A stretch of 64,000 nucleotides of DNA from Pseudomonadota bacterium (GTDB taxonomy: Bacteria; Myxococcota_A; Polyangia; Haliangiales; Haliangiaceae): NCBI GenBank assembly GCA_022360315.1, contig JAKSDA010000614.1, positions 24,226 to 88,225 of the forward strand, read 5' to 3'. The translations under genes were made by a program, and so were the position numbers. Of the stretch, positions 36,812 through 45,938 are shown piece by piece (the stretch's first letter is position 1; each line of letters starts with the position of its first letter). The notes beneath the pieces are model-generated. The model ran no database searches. It saw only the letters and a list, made by a program, of their open reading frames with translations, and was not told the origin of the DNA.

Positions 36812-39646
36812 GTGAAAGAAGACAACAAAAAAACCGCTGCATGCCCGCTCGAGGGCGTTGCCGAGCTGGACCGGGCAAAACCCGAGACCGGGCCGATCGA
36901 GTGCCTGGGAATGACGTTTGACAGCGATGATTCACGACGTCGGCATTTTTCGGCACTACTGGCCAAAACGCTGAACGATCGCGAATTTGGCGCGACGCCG
37001 GGATTGCCCAGCGGGACCGATCAGGCCATCCTGAACCTGTCCAACCCGCCCTACTATACGGCCTGTCCAAACCCGTTCCTTGCCGACGCAGTGGCGGATT
37101 TTGCCCACAAGCATTCGTCGCGTCCACAAACCGAGCAGCGAGTCGTTCCGTTCGCCACCGACATCTCTGAAGGCAAGGGCGAGCACTTCTACAATATCCA
37201 CACCTACCATACCAAGGTCCCTTATCGCGCGATTGCCCGCTTTCTGCTCCACTACACACGACCCGGCGATGTTGTCCTCGACGCGTTTTGCGGCAGTGGA
37301 ATGGTGGGTCTGGCAGCCCAGGCGTGCGGTAATGCGCAGTTCGTCGCGCAGATCACGGGGGCTGGACAGACCGCCGCACCTGCCGGGGCAGACTCGACCG
37401 ATATCGGAGCAGGCGAACGACTGGCGATTCTGGTCGACCTATCACCCGCCGCGACACATATCGCTGCCAACTATAATGACCATCCCGACATAGACCGGTT
37501 TTCTCGCCAGGCCTCGGCTATCCTGAATGAATTCCGTTCTGAACTCGGCTGGATGTTTACCACTCGAGACCCCGATACAGAGGAGCTTGCACCGGTCGAT
37601 TACTACGTGTGGTCGGATATCTTTGCCTGTCCGGACTGCGGTCGGCACGTTTCGTTCTGGGATGCTGGTATCGATCGAAATACTGGCTACAAAACGTCGT
37701 CCGGACAGATGAGCTGCCCCGCATGCGGTGCGGTGAATGCTCGCGATCGCTATGAGCGAGTCATCGAGACCAGGTTTGACGACTTGCTCGGGCAAACAGC
37801 TCGACGCCAGAAAGAACGGCTGGTTCTGGTCGCCTATCGGCACAATGGTCAGAAAAAAACCAAAGCACCCGACGATTTTGATGCATTCGTGCTCGAACGC
37901 ATCGCCACGGAGCCCATCGCAGACCCCGTTCCTGTCCGGCGCATGATGGATCGAGACGGTAGCTGGGGTGATATGTTCCGGTCCGGCTACCATGCCGGAA
38001 TTACCCATGTTCACCACTTCTATTCCCGCCGATCCCTGCGCGCCATGGCGTGGCTGTGGCGACGGGTGGGTGAAGCACCGCGCGACCTCCGCATGCGTCT
38101 GCGCTGGTGGCTGCAATCGGTCGGCGTTGGCCACACCCGGTTAAATCGCTATTTCACGAGCAGTTACTCGCAAGTCAATCGATATCTGAAGGGCTTTCTC
38201 TATGTCGCGCAAGTCCGCTCCGAGGTGGCGCCGTGGTATTCACTCACAGGCAAGATCGACCGCATGGCGGCAGGCCCACCGGGTCGGTCTCCGGTATTCA
38301 TCTCGACCGGCTCGGCGAACCGAATCGGATTAACCGATAAAACCGTCGATTATATTTTTACCGACCCACCATTTGGTGGAAATATCATATATTCTGAACT
38401 CAATTTCCTGTGGGAAGCGTGGTTGGGCGTGACCACCTGCCAGGACGAGGAAGCGATCGTCAGCGCGGCACAGAACAAAGGGCTGGCCGATTATGAACGT
38501 CTGATGGAAAACGCGTTTCGCGAGTATTTTCGCCTATTGAAACCGGGCAAATGGATATCGATTCTATTTCACAATTCTCGTAATTCGGTGTGGAGGTCCA
38601 TTCAGAATGCATTGCAACGGGCTGGCTTTGTGGTTGCAGATGTGCGGGTCTTTGACAAAAAGCAACTGACCATGAAGCAACAGACCGCGGCCGGGACGGT
38701 ACAGAAAGACCTTCTGTTGACAGCGTATCGCCCCGCCGAGGCCATCACCAGGGCGTTCGATGCCGGCTCGGGATGCGAAAAAGATGTCTGGCAGTTCGTG
38801 TCCGGCCACTTGAGTCTGCTCCCGGTCGCGGTGAAACGCGGCGACGACATCGAGCAGCTCGCCGAACGCATGAATTTCACGCTCTACGACCGGATGATCG
38901 CATTCTTTGTTGAGCGCGGAATCCCGGTACCGATGTCGGCAGGGGAGTTTTACGCCGGACTGACTGCGCGCTATCCACAGCGGGATGAAATGTACTTTCT
39001 GGCCGATCAGGTCGCGCACTACGATAGAGAGCGAGCTCGAGCCGATTCACTTGACCAGGTGATTATATCGGTGATCGACGAGGCGTCGGCAATTCGATGG
39101 CTGGGTCAGCAACTGCAGCAACGGCCGCAGAGTTTTCAGGAGCTACAGCCGATATTTTTGCGCGAAATTCAAACCTGGGCCGGGCACGAGCGAACGGTTG
39201 AACTCGGTGACATTCTCGAGCAGAACTTTCTCTGCTACGATGGCACCGGTCCGGTGCCGAGTCAGATACACAGTTATCTGTCGAGCAAATTCAAAGACAT
39301 GCGCCGACGAAACAAAGACGATCAAGAGCTCAGAGGCCGGGCCAGCGGTCGCTGGTACATTCCCGATCCCGGCCAGCAAGCAGACCTTGCCAGGCTGCGC
39401 GAGCGAATGCTGTTGCGCGAATTCGAGCAGTACAAGGCACAGTCCAGGTCACAGGTGCCGGGCACGCTCGAACAGGTCCGCAGCGAGGCCCTCCGGGCTG
39501 GTTTCAAGGCAGCGTACAGCTGCAAGGACTATCAGACCATCGTCAGTGTAGCGGCGCGACTGCCGGAAAAAGTCATTCAGGACGACGACAAGCTGCTCAT
39601 GTACCACGATGTGGCGAGCATGCGGCTCGGGCGTGCAGCAATGTAG
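36812..39646 (+). CDS. Large DNA methyltransferase with internal zinc ribbon (defence-associated)
   Basis: The GTG at 36812 has AGGGAG 8 bases upstream; a GTG at 36776 is an alternative. The 944-residue protein contains the SAM-binding motif VVLDAFCGSGMVG (FCGSG 159-163), a following acidic strand (ILVDLSPAATHIA), a zinc ribbon with CPDC (near 273) and CPAC (near 305), and the catalytic DPPFGG (518-523) of amino-methyltransferases, so the target is probably N6-adenine or N4-cytosine. NPPYY (78-82) near the N-terminus may be part of DNA recognition or a motif relic. The last ~250 residues are helical and not part of the methylase fold. In BREX- and Hma-like systems such enzymes mark host DNA. 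It is the second gene of the ATPase-methyltransferase pair. Confidence 0.88.
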   Translation: MKEDNKKTAACPLEGVAELDRAKPETGPIECLGMTFDSDDSRRRHFSALLAKTLNDREFGATPGLPSGTDQAILNLSNPPYYTACPNPFLADAVADFAHKHSSRPQTEQRVVPFATDISEGKGEHFYNIHTYHTKVPYRAIARFLLHYTRPGDVVLDAFCGSGMVGLAAQACGNAQFVAQITGAGQTAAPAGADSTDIGAGERLAILVDLSPAATHIAANYNDHPDIDRFSRQASAILNEFRSELGWMFTTRDPDTEELAPVDYYVWSDIFACPDCGRHVSFWDAGIDRNTGYKTSSGQMSCPACGAVNARDRYERVIETRFDDLLGQTARRQKERLVLVAYRHNGQKKTKAPDDFDAFVLERIATEPIADPVPVRRMMDRDGSWGDMFRSGYHAGITHVHHFYSRRSLRAMAWLWRRVGEAPRDLRMRLRWWLQSVGVGHTRLNRYFTSSYSQVNRYLKGFLYVAQVRSEVAPWYSLTGKIDRMAAGPPGRSPVFISTGSANRIGLTDKTVDYIFTDPPFGGNIIYSELNFLWEAWLGVTTCQDEEAIVSAAQNKGLADYERLMENAFREYFRLLKPGKWISILFHNSRNSVWRSIQNALQRAGFVVADVRVFDKKQLTMKQQTAAGTVQKDLLLTAYRPAEAITRAFDAGSGCEKDVWQFVSGHLSLLPVAVKRGDDIEQLAERMNFTLYDRMIAFFVERGIPVPMSAGEFYAGLTARYPQRDEMYFLADQVAHYDRERARADSLDQVIISVIDEASAIRWLGQQLQQRPQSFQELQPIFLREIQTWAGHERTVELGDILEQNFLCYDGTGPVPSQIHSYLSSKFKDMRRRNKDDQELRGRASGRWYIPDPGQQADLARLRERMLLREFEQYKAQSRSQVPGTLEQVRSEALRAGFKAAYSCKDYQTIVSVAARLPEKVIQDDDKLLMYHDVASMRLGRAAM

Positions 39647-39667
39647 ATCGCGGCTCGACCAGCACTT

Positions 39668-39802
39668 GAGTGATCGACCGGCGACCAGCTCCATCGCCAG
39701 AAACACATCGCCATCGTGCATACCGACGTCGTAGACGTGGACCGCGTTGGGATGAGACAGCTTGGCCAGCGCGCGAGCCTCGCGGACCTGGCGCCGTCGT
39801 GC
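39668..39802 (-). pseudogene. Remnant of a eukaryote-type Ser/Thr protein kinase
   Basis: On the minus strand, 45 codons encode REARALAKLSHPNAVHVYDV followed by GDVFLAMELVAGRSL, which is the alphaC-to-hinge part of a Hanks-type kinase of the myxobacterial Pkn kind. The glycine loop, catalytic loop and C-lobe are absent. It is a dead fragment next to the end of the methyltransferase gene. Confidence 0.75.
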
Positions 39803-39976
39803 CGAGCTGGCCTGGCCATGAGTAAATCTGAGGGCTTGCGCTCGTCCTCTCAAGCATATAGACCAGGGGGACAGGTCTTCGAAACCCGCAACGCTGGTCA
39901 AGGCCTGCCTGACAATACCACGAATGCCAATCCCCACGACAATCCGGGCCACTCCAACCGATGTGCATATGTTTAT

Positions 39977-40015
39977 ACAAATTTATTGCATTTGTTTTTA
40001 GCGTGCATGTATGCT
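39977..40015 (+). promoter_or_regulatory. Promoter and AT-rich operator-like box before the ABC ATPase gene
   Basis: TTGCAT (39986-39991) and TATGCT (40010-40015) are 18 bases apart. A 5-bp inverted repeat ACAAA/TTTGT (39977-39995) overlaps the -35 element. The string ATTGCATTTGT recurs before the TonB-dependent receptor gene, with 18 of 22 bases matching over the extended alignment, so both promoters may answer to one regulator, for example a Fur/Zur-type metal sensor. The regulator identity is inference. Confidence 0.5.
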
Positions 40016-40051
40016 TTCGCCTGGATAGACTCCGTGTGGGAGAATGATTCG

Positions 40052-40756
40052 GTGTTGCACGCGTATCAGCTGTCGAAACGGTATCGCCAGATAACAGCTC
40101 TGGACCGTCTGGACCTGACGGTGGCCAGAGGCGAGATCTTTTGTCTGCTCGGAGCCAACGGTGCCGGAAAGACAACCACCATCAACCTATTTCTCGGCTT
40201 CATCAAACCGGACTCGGGTCATGCCAGCATCGATGGAATGAACGTGGCCCAGCATGCGCGGCGGACCAAGGCGCTCCTGGCCTATATTCCCGAGCAGGTG
40301 CAGCTCTATGGCGGTCTGACCGGATTGGAGAACCTCGACTACTTCTGCGCCTTGGCCGGGCATGTCGAGTACAATCGCGGCGACTATCTGGAGTTTCTCG
40401 ATCGGGTCGGGTTGGAGCAAAAGGTTGCAGATCGAAGGCTCTCGACCTACTCAAAGGGCATGCGGCAAAAAGTCGGAATCGCCATCGCCCTGGCCAAGCG
40501 CGCCAAAGCGCTGTTGCTCGATGAGCCGACATCCGGCCTGGATCCCGCGGCGGCCAGCGAGTTCGGCGAGCTACTCGGCCAATTGCGCAATGACGGCACC
40601 GCCGTGCTGATGGCCACACATGACCTGTTTCGCGCCGCCGAGATCGGTACCCATGTCGGTATCATGAAGCACGGTCGCCTGGTCGAAACCGTGCCGACTT
40701 CCGGTCCCGGTCATCTCGACCTCGAGAAGATCTATCTCGAGCACATGCGGGCGTGA
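40052..40756 (+). CDS. ABC transporter ATP-binding subunit (ABC-2 exporter type)
   Basis: I take the GTG at 40052 as start: GGGAG lies 9 bases upstream and the predicted -10 element at 40010-40015 rules out the ATG at 40008. The 234-residue protein has Walker A GANGAGKT (34-41), a Q-loop YIPEQVQLYGGLT, the signature LSTYSKGMRQK, Walker B AKALLLDEP and the switch His in MATHD. It resembles CcmA/NatA/NosF-type ATPases that drive ABC-2 permeases. The two DUF3526-type permeases encoded further down the cluster are the likely partners. Confidence 0.92.
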   Translation: MLHAYQLSKRYRQITALDRLDLTVARGEIFCLLGANGAGKTTTINLFLGFIKPDSGHASIDGMNVAQHARRTKALLAYIPEQVQLYGGLTGLENLDYFCALAGHVEYNRGDYLEFLDRVGLEQKVADRRLSTYSKGMRQKVGIAIALAKRAKALLLDEPTSGLDPAAASEFGELLGQLRNDGTAVLMATHDLFRAAEIGTHVGIMKHGRLVETVPTSGPGHLDLEKIYLEHMRA

Positions 40757-40833
40757 CGACATCCGGCGAGCGGGACCCCCGACGGCGTGAGCCGCTCCGG
40801 AGGCTGCCCTGTCTGGATCATTCTTCAATTTAT

Positions 40834-40886
40834 ATGCATTTAAATTGCATTTGTATGTTGAGTGCTTCTGTCTCTTCATGTATGAA
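40834..40886 (+). promoter_or_regulatory. Promoter and operator-like box before the TonB-dependent receptor gene
   Basis: An inverted repeat ATGCA-N7-TGCAT (40834-40850) precedes TTGAGT (40858-40863) and TATGAA (40881-40886), 17 bases apart. ATTGCATTTGT here matches the box before the ABC ATPase gene. The position upstream of -35 fits an activator or repressor site; metal-dependent control is a guess from the genes it serves. Confidence 0.45.
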
Positions 40887-40947
40887 TGAGCATACACGGT
40901 GATCCTTCCGCCGGTCGGTGGAGCAAACACGAAAGGAGCTTGGGCTC

Positions 40948-43095
40948 ATGACATGCTGGCGGGCAATTTGTGCCACGATTGCACTCAACATCGCCATGGG
41001 CCAGGCATTGGCCAATCCGCAGCAGCCTGATGACGGGTCGAAAGAGACGGCAAAGCAAGCTCCGAGGGCACAGAGCGAGGGCCGCACAGACCCGGCCAAC
41101 CGGGCCAAGGCGGAATCGAACGCTCTCTCGGAGCGCACTGCTACCGGCCGCGGAGTACACTTTACTGTGGGCGAGGTCATCGTCATTGATGACAAGAAGC
41201 ACGGTCCGCTCGGTGCAATGGATGTCTTGACCTCCGTCGACATGATCGGCGCCGATCAGCTCCACAACGAGACTGTGAACGAACCACTCGAGATGCTCAA
41301 ACGAGTCCCCGCGCTCTATGTCGAGACGTTCAACCAGGGAATCATCAGTGCTGATATCGGTATCCGCGGGTTCAACACCCAGGGCGATGTGGCCCATACC
41401 AAATTGCTGATCGACGGCATTCCGAGCAATCTTCACATCGGCTACCCCGATCTCAAATCCATTTTTCCTGTGCAAGTCGAACGAATTGAAGTGGTCAAGG
41501 GAACCAACGACGCCCGCTACGGCCTCAACAATGTCGCTGGCAACGTCAATGTGGTGACCAGGAGTGGCGGCAACAAGAGCACGGGGCGCATTCTATTTGG
41601 CAGCTTTGCAACCATTGAGCCACAAATGAGTGTCGCTATCGAACGCGGTGGGCTATCGCAAAATTACTCCGCCGCATACCGTCACAGCGGCGGATATCGC
41701 GATAATGCCACTGTGGACAGGGCCGCGGGCTCGGCCAAGTGGTCCTATCGACCAGTCGATGGGATCAGCGTGGCAGCCATCCTGCGCGGGTCGTATATGG
41801 ACGCTGACGCTCCGGGGTATCTCAACGAAAACACGGCTCGCGACAATCCCAAGGATATCGTCGATTTCGCCTCGTTTGACGGCGGCAAGCAGCGCAATGG
41901 CCACGGCAGTCTGCATCTGGATTACCAGATCGCATCAACTCTATCTCTCGGTCTCAAGTCATATGCGCAAACATTTCGGCGTTCGCGCTGGGTTCGCTTC
42001 GATCAGGAGTTCGACCAGCAAGAGCGACTCGAGCACGAAAACCAGTATGGTGCAATTTCAGTGTTGACGTATCGGCCTACTGGGCTTCCCGTCGAGGCAT
42101 TGGACTTCGAGTGGGGAGTCGACTATCAAATGCAGGAAAACCTCCATCAGCGCCATGCCAGCGACCAGCGGGTCCGTACCGGTGACATTTTGCGCGATCA
42201 CGAGTTTACCTTTCATACCATGGGCTCGTATTTGCAGGCCCGAATACGCCCCATCTCGCCGCTCCAGGTCGTCGCCGGGCTGCGGGTGGACCGCGTGGCG
42301 GGTAGTTTCACCAACCGCATGACCGACACTGCGTTCGATATCAACGATTACGGGACAATCTGGCAGCCCAAGGTCAGCGCTCTGATCACTCCCATCGCCA
42401 ATCACAGCATTTATGCCAATTATGGTCGCACGTTTCAGGTCGGAGTTGGTATCGGGGCCTATGAGATGCAGAGCACGGCTCTGGAACCATCGATCAACGA
42501 TGGCATCGAGCTCGGGTACCGGACAACCCCGGTACCCTGGCTCAACGCGCGCATCGCGTACTGGCAACAGCGCGCCAGCAACGAAGTGAGGTTAAAATTC
42601 GATGACTCGGGCGAATCTGAAAATATCGGCGAGACCATGCGGCGGGGATTCGACATCGAGCTCGGAGCCCGGCCACTCGAAAATCTCTATGTTTGGGTCG
42701 CATACAGCCGGCACGGTTCGGAACAAATCGAGCCGGGTGCGCGCGCCCCGGAGCGCAAGGGAAAAGAACTGGACCACGTGCCCGCGTTCACCGCCAAAGG
42801 TGGCGTTGAGTATCGCGTCATCCCCCAGCTGCTTCTATCCCTATGGGCCTATACCCAGGGAGACTATTACCTGACCAAAGAGAATAATATCGGCAAATAC
42901 GGTGACTACACGCTGGTCAACGTGGATGCTTCGTACGATATCTTGCCGTGGCTAGAGCTGGGCGGTCATATCAAGAACGCACTCGGAGCGTCCCATGATA
43001 CAGCGGTTTGGTACAAAGATTATGGAATCTTGGGAACTCAGCATAATCCGGGCGATGGACGCGCATTCTACACGACTATCACCGCTTCTTTGTGA
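40948..43095 (+). CDS. TonB-dependent outer-membrane receptor, siderophore/metallophore type
   Basis: The ATG at 40948 is preceded by AAAGGAG 9 bases upstream. The 715-residue protein has a signal peptide ending near QALA, a low-complexity N-terminal stretch, a plug domain (LKRVPALYVETFNQGIISAD, IGIRGFNTQGDVAHTKLLID, RIEVVKGTNDARYGLNNVAG) and a 22-strand-type barrel ending with ITASL. Compared with the Oar-like protein at 4201 it is a classical ferric-siderophore-type receptor. It stands in a cluster with a nicotianamine synthase homologue, so the likely ligand is a metal complex of that product. The permease gene starts 21 bases after its stop. Confidence 0.92.
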   Translation: MTCWRAICATIALNIAMGQALANPQQPDDGSKETAKQAPRAQSEGRTDPANRAKAESNALSERTATGRGVHFTVGEVIVIDDKKHGPLGAMDVLTSVDMIGADQLHNETVNEPLEMLKRVPALYVETFNQGIISADIGIRGFNTQGDVAHTKLLIDGIPSNLHIGYPDLKSIFPVQVERIEVVKGTNDARYGLNNVAGNVNVVTRSGGNKSTGRILFGSFATIEPQMSVAIERGGLSQNYSAAYRHSGGYRDNATVDRAAGSAKWSYRPVDGISVAAILRGSYMDADAPGYLNENTARDNPKDIVDFASFDGGKQRNGHGSLHLDYQIASTLSLGLKSYAQTFRRSRWVRFDQEFDQQERLEHENQYGAISVLTYRPTGLPVEALDFEWGVDYQMQENLHQRHASDQRVRTGDILRDHEFTFHTMGSYLQARIRPISPLQVVAGLRVDRVAGSFTNRMTDTAFDINDYGTIWQPKVSALITPIANHSIYANYGRTFQVGVGIGAYEMQSTALEPSINDGIELGYRTTPVPWLNARIAYWQQRASNEVRLKFDDSGESENIGETMRRGFDIELGARPLENLYVWVAYSRHGSEQIEPGARAPERKGKELDHVPAFTAKGGVEYRVIPQLLLSLWAYTQGDYYLTKENNIGKYGDYTLVNVDASYDILPWLELGGHIKNALGASHDTAVWYKDYGILGTQHNPGDGRAFYTTITASL

Positions 43096-43116
43096 TCCGT
43101 TCCCCACACCCGGGCG

Positions 43117-44547
43117 ATGGCTATGATTGCAGCTCTCATTCGATTCGAGCTCCGGCGTTTGCGGCGCGAACGGATACTATGGTGGTTTTTTGGCGTTGTG
43201 GTCTGCTTGTTCATCGCTAGCATAGTGCTGGGAATGGTGCGCCACAACCGACAGGCGACGGCACAGAGCGATTTGCAGAGGCTGGTGCGTCAACAGTGGG
43301 TCAGTCAACCCGACCGCCATCCTCACCGCGTGGCTCATTATGGATCGTTTGCGTTCCGCCCACCGGATCCCCTATCGCTCATCGAACCCGGTGCCGAAGC
43401 CCACGCCGGTACCATGGTCTACCTCGAGGCGCATAGGCGCAATCCCGTGGTTGCCAGCGATACGGCGCAGCAGGGCTCGCTCATGCGTTTTGGCGAGTTG
43501 AGCGTGGCGTTGATATTGCAAATATTCGTCCCGCTATTCCTCATTCTTTTGGCTTTTGGCTCGATTGCCAGAGAGCGAGAGACCAGGACGTGGGAGTTGG
43601 TAATCAGTCAGGGCGTGTCACCCAGAGTTGTCGTCATGGCCAAGGGACTCGCCGTATTCATCGTTGCCCTGCTCGTCGCTACACTTGCTCTGGTGGTGGC
43701 GTCGGCGTTTGCGTTGTGGCATGCGGATAGCGCGGCACCCGATGTCGCGGCTCGCCTCGTCACGCTGTGGGTGGCTTATGTCGTTTTCTTTGCCATTTGC
43801 TCGTTTGGCGCAGTCGCACTCTCGTTCTTCGCCTCTACTGCGCGAGCTGCGTTGATCGCGCTCCTGGCGCTATGGATCGCCAGCGGCATGGTCCTGCCGC
43901 GGATGGCGGCGTTCGCGGCCGAAAAACTGTATCCGGCCCCGTCGCGAGCCGAACTCGACCTGGCCCTGGCGGAAAGTCTGCGCCAGATCGGTGACAGTCA
44001 CAATCCCAGCGACCCGTACTTTGCCAGGCTCAAGGAGCGCTATCTTGCCAGGCATGAGGTCGAACGCGTTGAGGAGCTGCCCATCAACTTTGGCGGTATC
44101 GTCATGCGCGAGGCCGAGACGCTCACCAGCCAGGTATACCACCAGCATTACGAGCGGCTATTTGCCACCTGGCGCGAGCAAGAAAAACTCGTCCGGGCGA
44201 TCAGCTTGTGGAGCCCGTTTATCGCGATCAAAGCGGTTTCGGCCGCGCTGGCCGCCACTGACACGGGCAGCTACGCCGGTTTTCAACAACAGGCCGAGGC
44301 CCATCGCTACGACATCATTCAACGTCTAAACGAGCTACACGCCCATCGCATCCACTGGCACAACGACCGGGCGCAACGACTCGACCGAAGCCTGTGGCGC
44401 CAGTTTCCGGCCTTTCACTATCAGTACCCGTCGCCGACACGAGCTCTCCATGACGTCCGCGATGCAGCGAGCGGTTTGGTCGTTTGGCTCATTCTGGTGA
44501 TGGGGCTCATCTGGCTGGTCCCCAATCGATGGGAGCAACTCCGATGA
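43117..44547 (+). CDS. ABC-2-type permease, DUF3526 family (first copy)
   Basis: The 476-residue membrane protein begins with a cytoplasmic basic segment and a TM helix (WWFFGVVVCLFIASIVLGMV). A large extracytoplasmic domain follows, then at least four TM helices in the middle (LILQIFVPLFLILLAFGSIA; IVALLVATLALVVASAFAL), a second soluble stretch and a last TM helix (LVVWLILVMGLIWLVP). The phrase FGSIARERETRTWELVISQG is typical of ABC-2 exporters. Its stop overlaps the start of the second permease by 4 bases, so the pair should form a heterodimer with the ATPase at 40052. Confidence 0.85.
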   Translation: MAMIAALIRFELRRLRRERILWWFFGVVVCLFIASIVLGMVRHNRQATAQSDLQRLVRQQWVSQPDRHPHRVAHYGSFAFRPPDPLSLIEPGAEAHAGTMVYLEAHRRNPVVASDTAQQGSLMRFGELSVALILQIFVPLFLILLAFGSIARERETRTWELVISQGVSPRVVVMAKGLAVFIVALLVATLALVVASAFALWHADSAAPDVAARLVTLWVAYVVFFAICSFGAVALSFFASTARAALIALLALWIASGMVLPRMAAFAAEKLYPAPSRAELDLALAESLRQIGDSHNPSDPYFARLKERYLARHEVERVEELPINFGGIVMREAETLTSQVYHQHYERLFATWREQEKLVRAISLWSPFIAIKAVSAALAATDTGSYAGFQQQAEAHRYDIIQRLNELHAHRIHWHNDRAQRLDRSLWRQFPAFHYQYPSPTRALHDVRDAASGLVVWLILVMGLIWLVPNRWEQLR

Positions 44548-45938
44548 AGGCAGTGTTGCGTCGCTTGCACTGTGAGTTCAGGCATGCAGCGCGCTCTCGC
44601 GCTGTGGTAATGGCGCTTGTGCTCGTCGTTGTGGCCGGCGCCGTTGCGGCCCATCTCGGCGCAGCCGATGTGGCTGATACGCAACGCGATCTGGCGGCGC
44701 TCGATGGCGAGATCGATGCGCAAGAGTTGAAACTGCGCTCAGTACATCGGGCGGACGCAGATGTCGGCCTGATCGGTTACTTTCTCACGTTTCCCACCAA
44801 ACACGAGCCTTCGCCGTGGGCGGCTCTGTCTGCGGGGGTCAGCAGCGCATTTCCGTACAGCCAGCACCTGCGGCTTCTGGGGCTGGTGCCGCAACTGGAC
44901 AGCGAGGCGACGGGCAGCCCGGGGATCGCGTCATTGGGCCGCTTCGACTTGTCGTTCGTGATCGTGTTTCTCGTGCCTCTTTTGATCATCGCTCTGGCTC
45001 ACGATATCGCGACCCGTGACGACGAGTTGGGCATTGGGTCGCTGGTCGCAGCGCAGCCGTTGTCGACATTTCAGCTGGTCGTCGAGCGTCTTTTTGCGGT
45101 GGGCATTTTGCTTGCTGGGGTCATCGGGTTGCTCGTCGGGCTCGCCGCCGCGATCGCCGGTGTCAAATTCGACCATACCCTTGCGACCTGGCTCGGTCTC
45201 GCCTTGCTATATGCTGCCTTCTGGTTGGTGGCAGTTCTGGCGGTGGTTGCAGGATCAAAGACATCAATCAGCGCACTCCTGCGCCTCATCGGTTTGTGGA
45301 TAACGCTTTGTATCGTCGTTCCGGCCGTGCTCAACGCGATCGTCCTGACATTTTTTCCGCTGCCCGGCGGTGTCTTGGCCACTGTTGAGCAGCGCCAGTT
45401 CATGAACGCCGGATGGGACAAGGCAAAAGCAGCGACGATGGAGCCTTTCTTGGCCCGGAGGACAGAGTACGCCGATGTGTCAATTCCCCAGGAGCGATTC
45501 TCGTGGCCCTGGTATTACGCAATGCACGAAGTTGGCGACCAGCAGGTAGCGGAGCAGATCGCATCTCACCGGGCGCAGCTGGAGAGGCGAGCCCAAACCC
45601 TCGAGCGATTGTCGGCCCTGGCACCACCAATTGCGCTACAGCTCGCGTTCGATCGACTCGCCCGAACCGATATGCTGACCTATCTGCGCCATGGCGACAG
45701 CATCGCGGCATACCACGAAGAATTGAAGGGATTTTTTTATCCACTCATCTTCGCCGAAGCCAAGCTGCATAGCCTCCGTTTCACGGATATTCCGCGACAT
45801 CATTATAGCCCACCCAAGACCGGCACGATACCGGGATTCTTGGCTCTGAGCATCGTTGCTGCGACAGGTATTTTGGGGTTGGGGATTCCATGGTTCCGGC
45901 GGCGGCTCAATCGGAGCTCGATACACCATGACGATTGA
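44544..45938 (+). CDS. ABC-2-type permease, DUF3526 family (second copy)
   Basis: The 464-residue protein has the same layout as its upstream neighbour: a first TM helix (AVVMALVLVVVAGAVAAHLG), a periplasmic domain, a cluster of TM helices (FVIVFLVPLLIIALAHDIA; IGLLVGLAAAIAGVKF), a second domain and a last TM helix near the end. The motif HDIATRDDELGIGSLVAAQP corresponds to the FGSIARERE segment of the first copy. The start overlaps the previous stop by 4 bases and the stop overlaps the dioxygenase start by 11 bases, so it is inside one transcription unit. Confidence 0.85.
   Translation: MKAVLRRLHCEFRHAARSRAVVMALVLVVVAGAVAAHLGAADVADTQRDLAALDGEIDAQELKLRSVHRADADVGLIGYFLTFPTKHEPSPWAALSAGVSSAFPYSQHLRLLGLVPQLDSEATGSPGIASLGRFDLSFVIVFLVPLLIIALAHDIATRDDELGIGSLVAAQPLSTFQLVVERLFAVGILLAGVIGLLVGLAAAIAGVKFDHTLATWLGLALLYAAFWLVAVLAVVAGSKTSISALLRLIGLWITLCIVVPAVLNAIVLTFFPLPGGVLATVEQRQFMNAGWDKAKAATMEPFLARRTEYADVSIPQERFSWPWYYAMHEVGDQQVAEQIASHRAQLERRAQTLERLSALAPPIALQLAFDRLARTDMLTYLRHGDSIAAYHEELKGFFYPLIFAEAKLHSLRFTDIPRHHYSPPKTGTIPGFLALSIVAATGILGLGIPWFRRRLNRSSIHHDD

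Larger units (their letters stand above)
39647..40051. other. Region between the methyltransferase and metallophore-type clusters
   Basis: About 400 bases with no intact gene. It contains a Ser/Thr kinase relic on the minus strand and, at the right end, an AT-rich promoter region for the ABC ATPase gene. It probably marks the boundary between two separately acquired segments. Confidence 0.55.
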
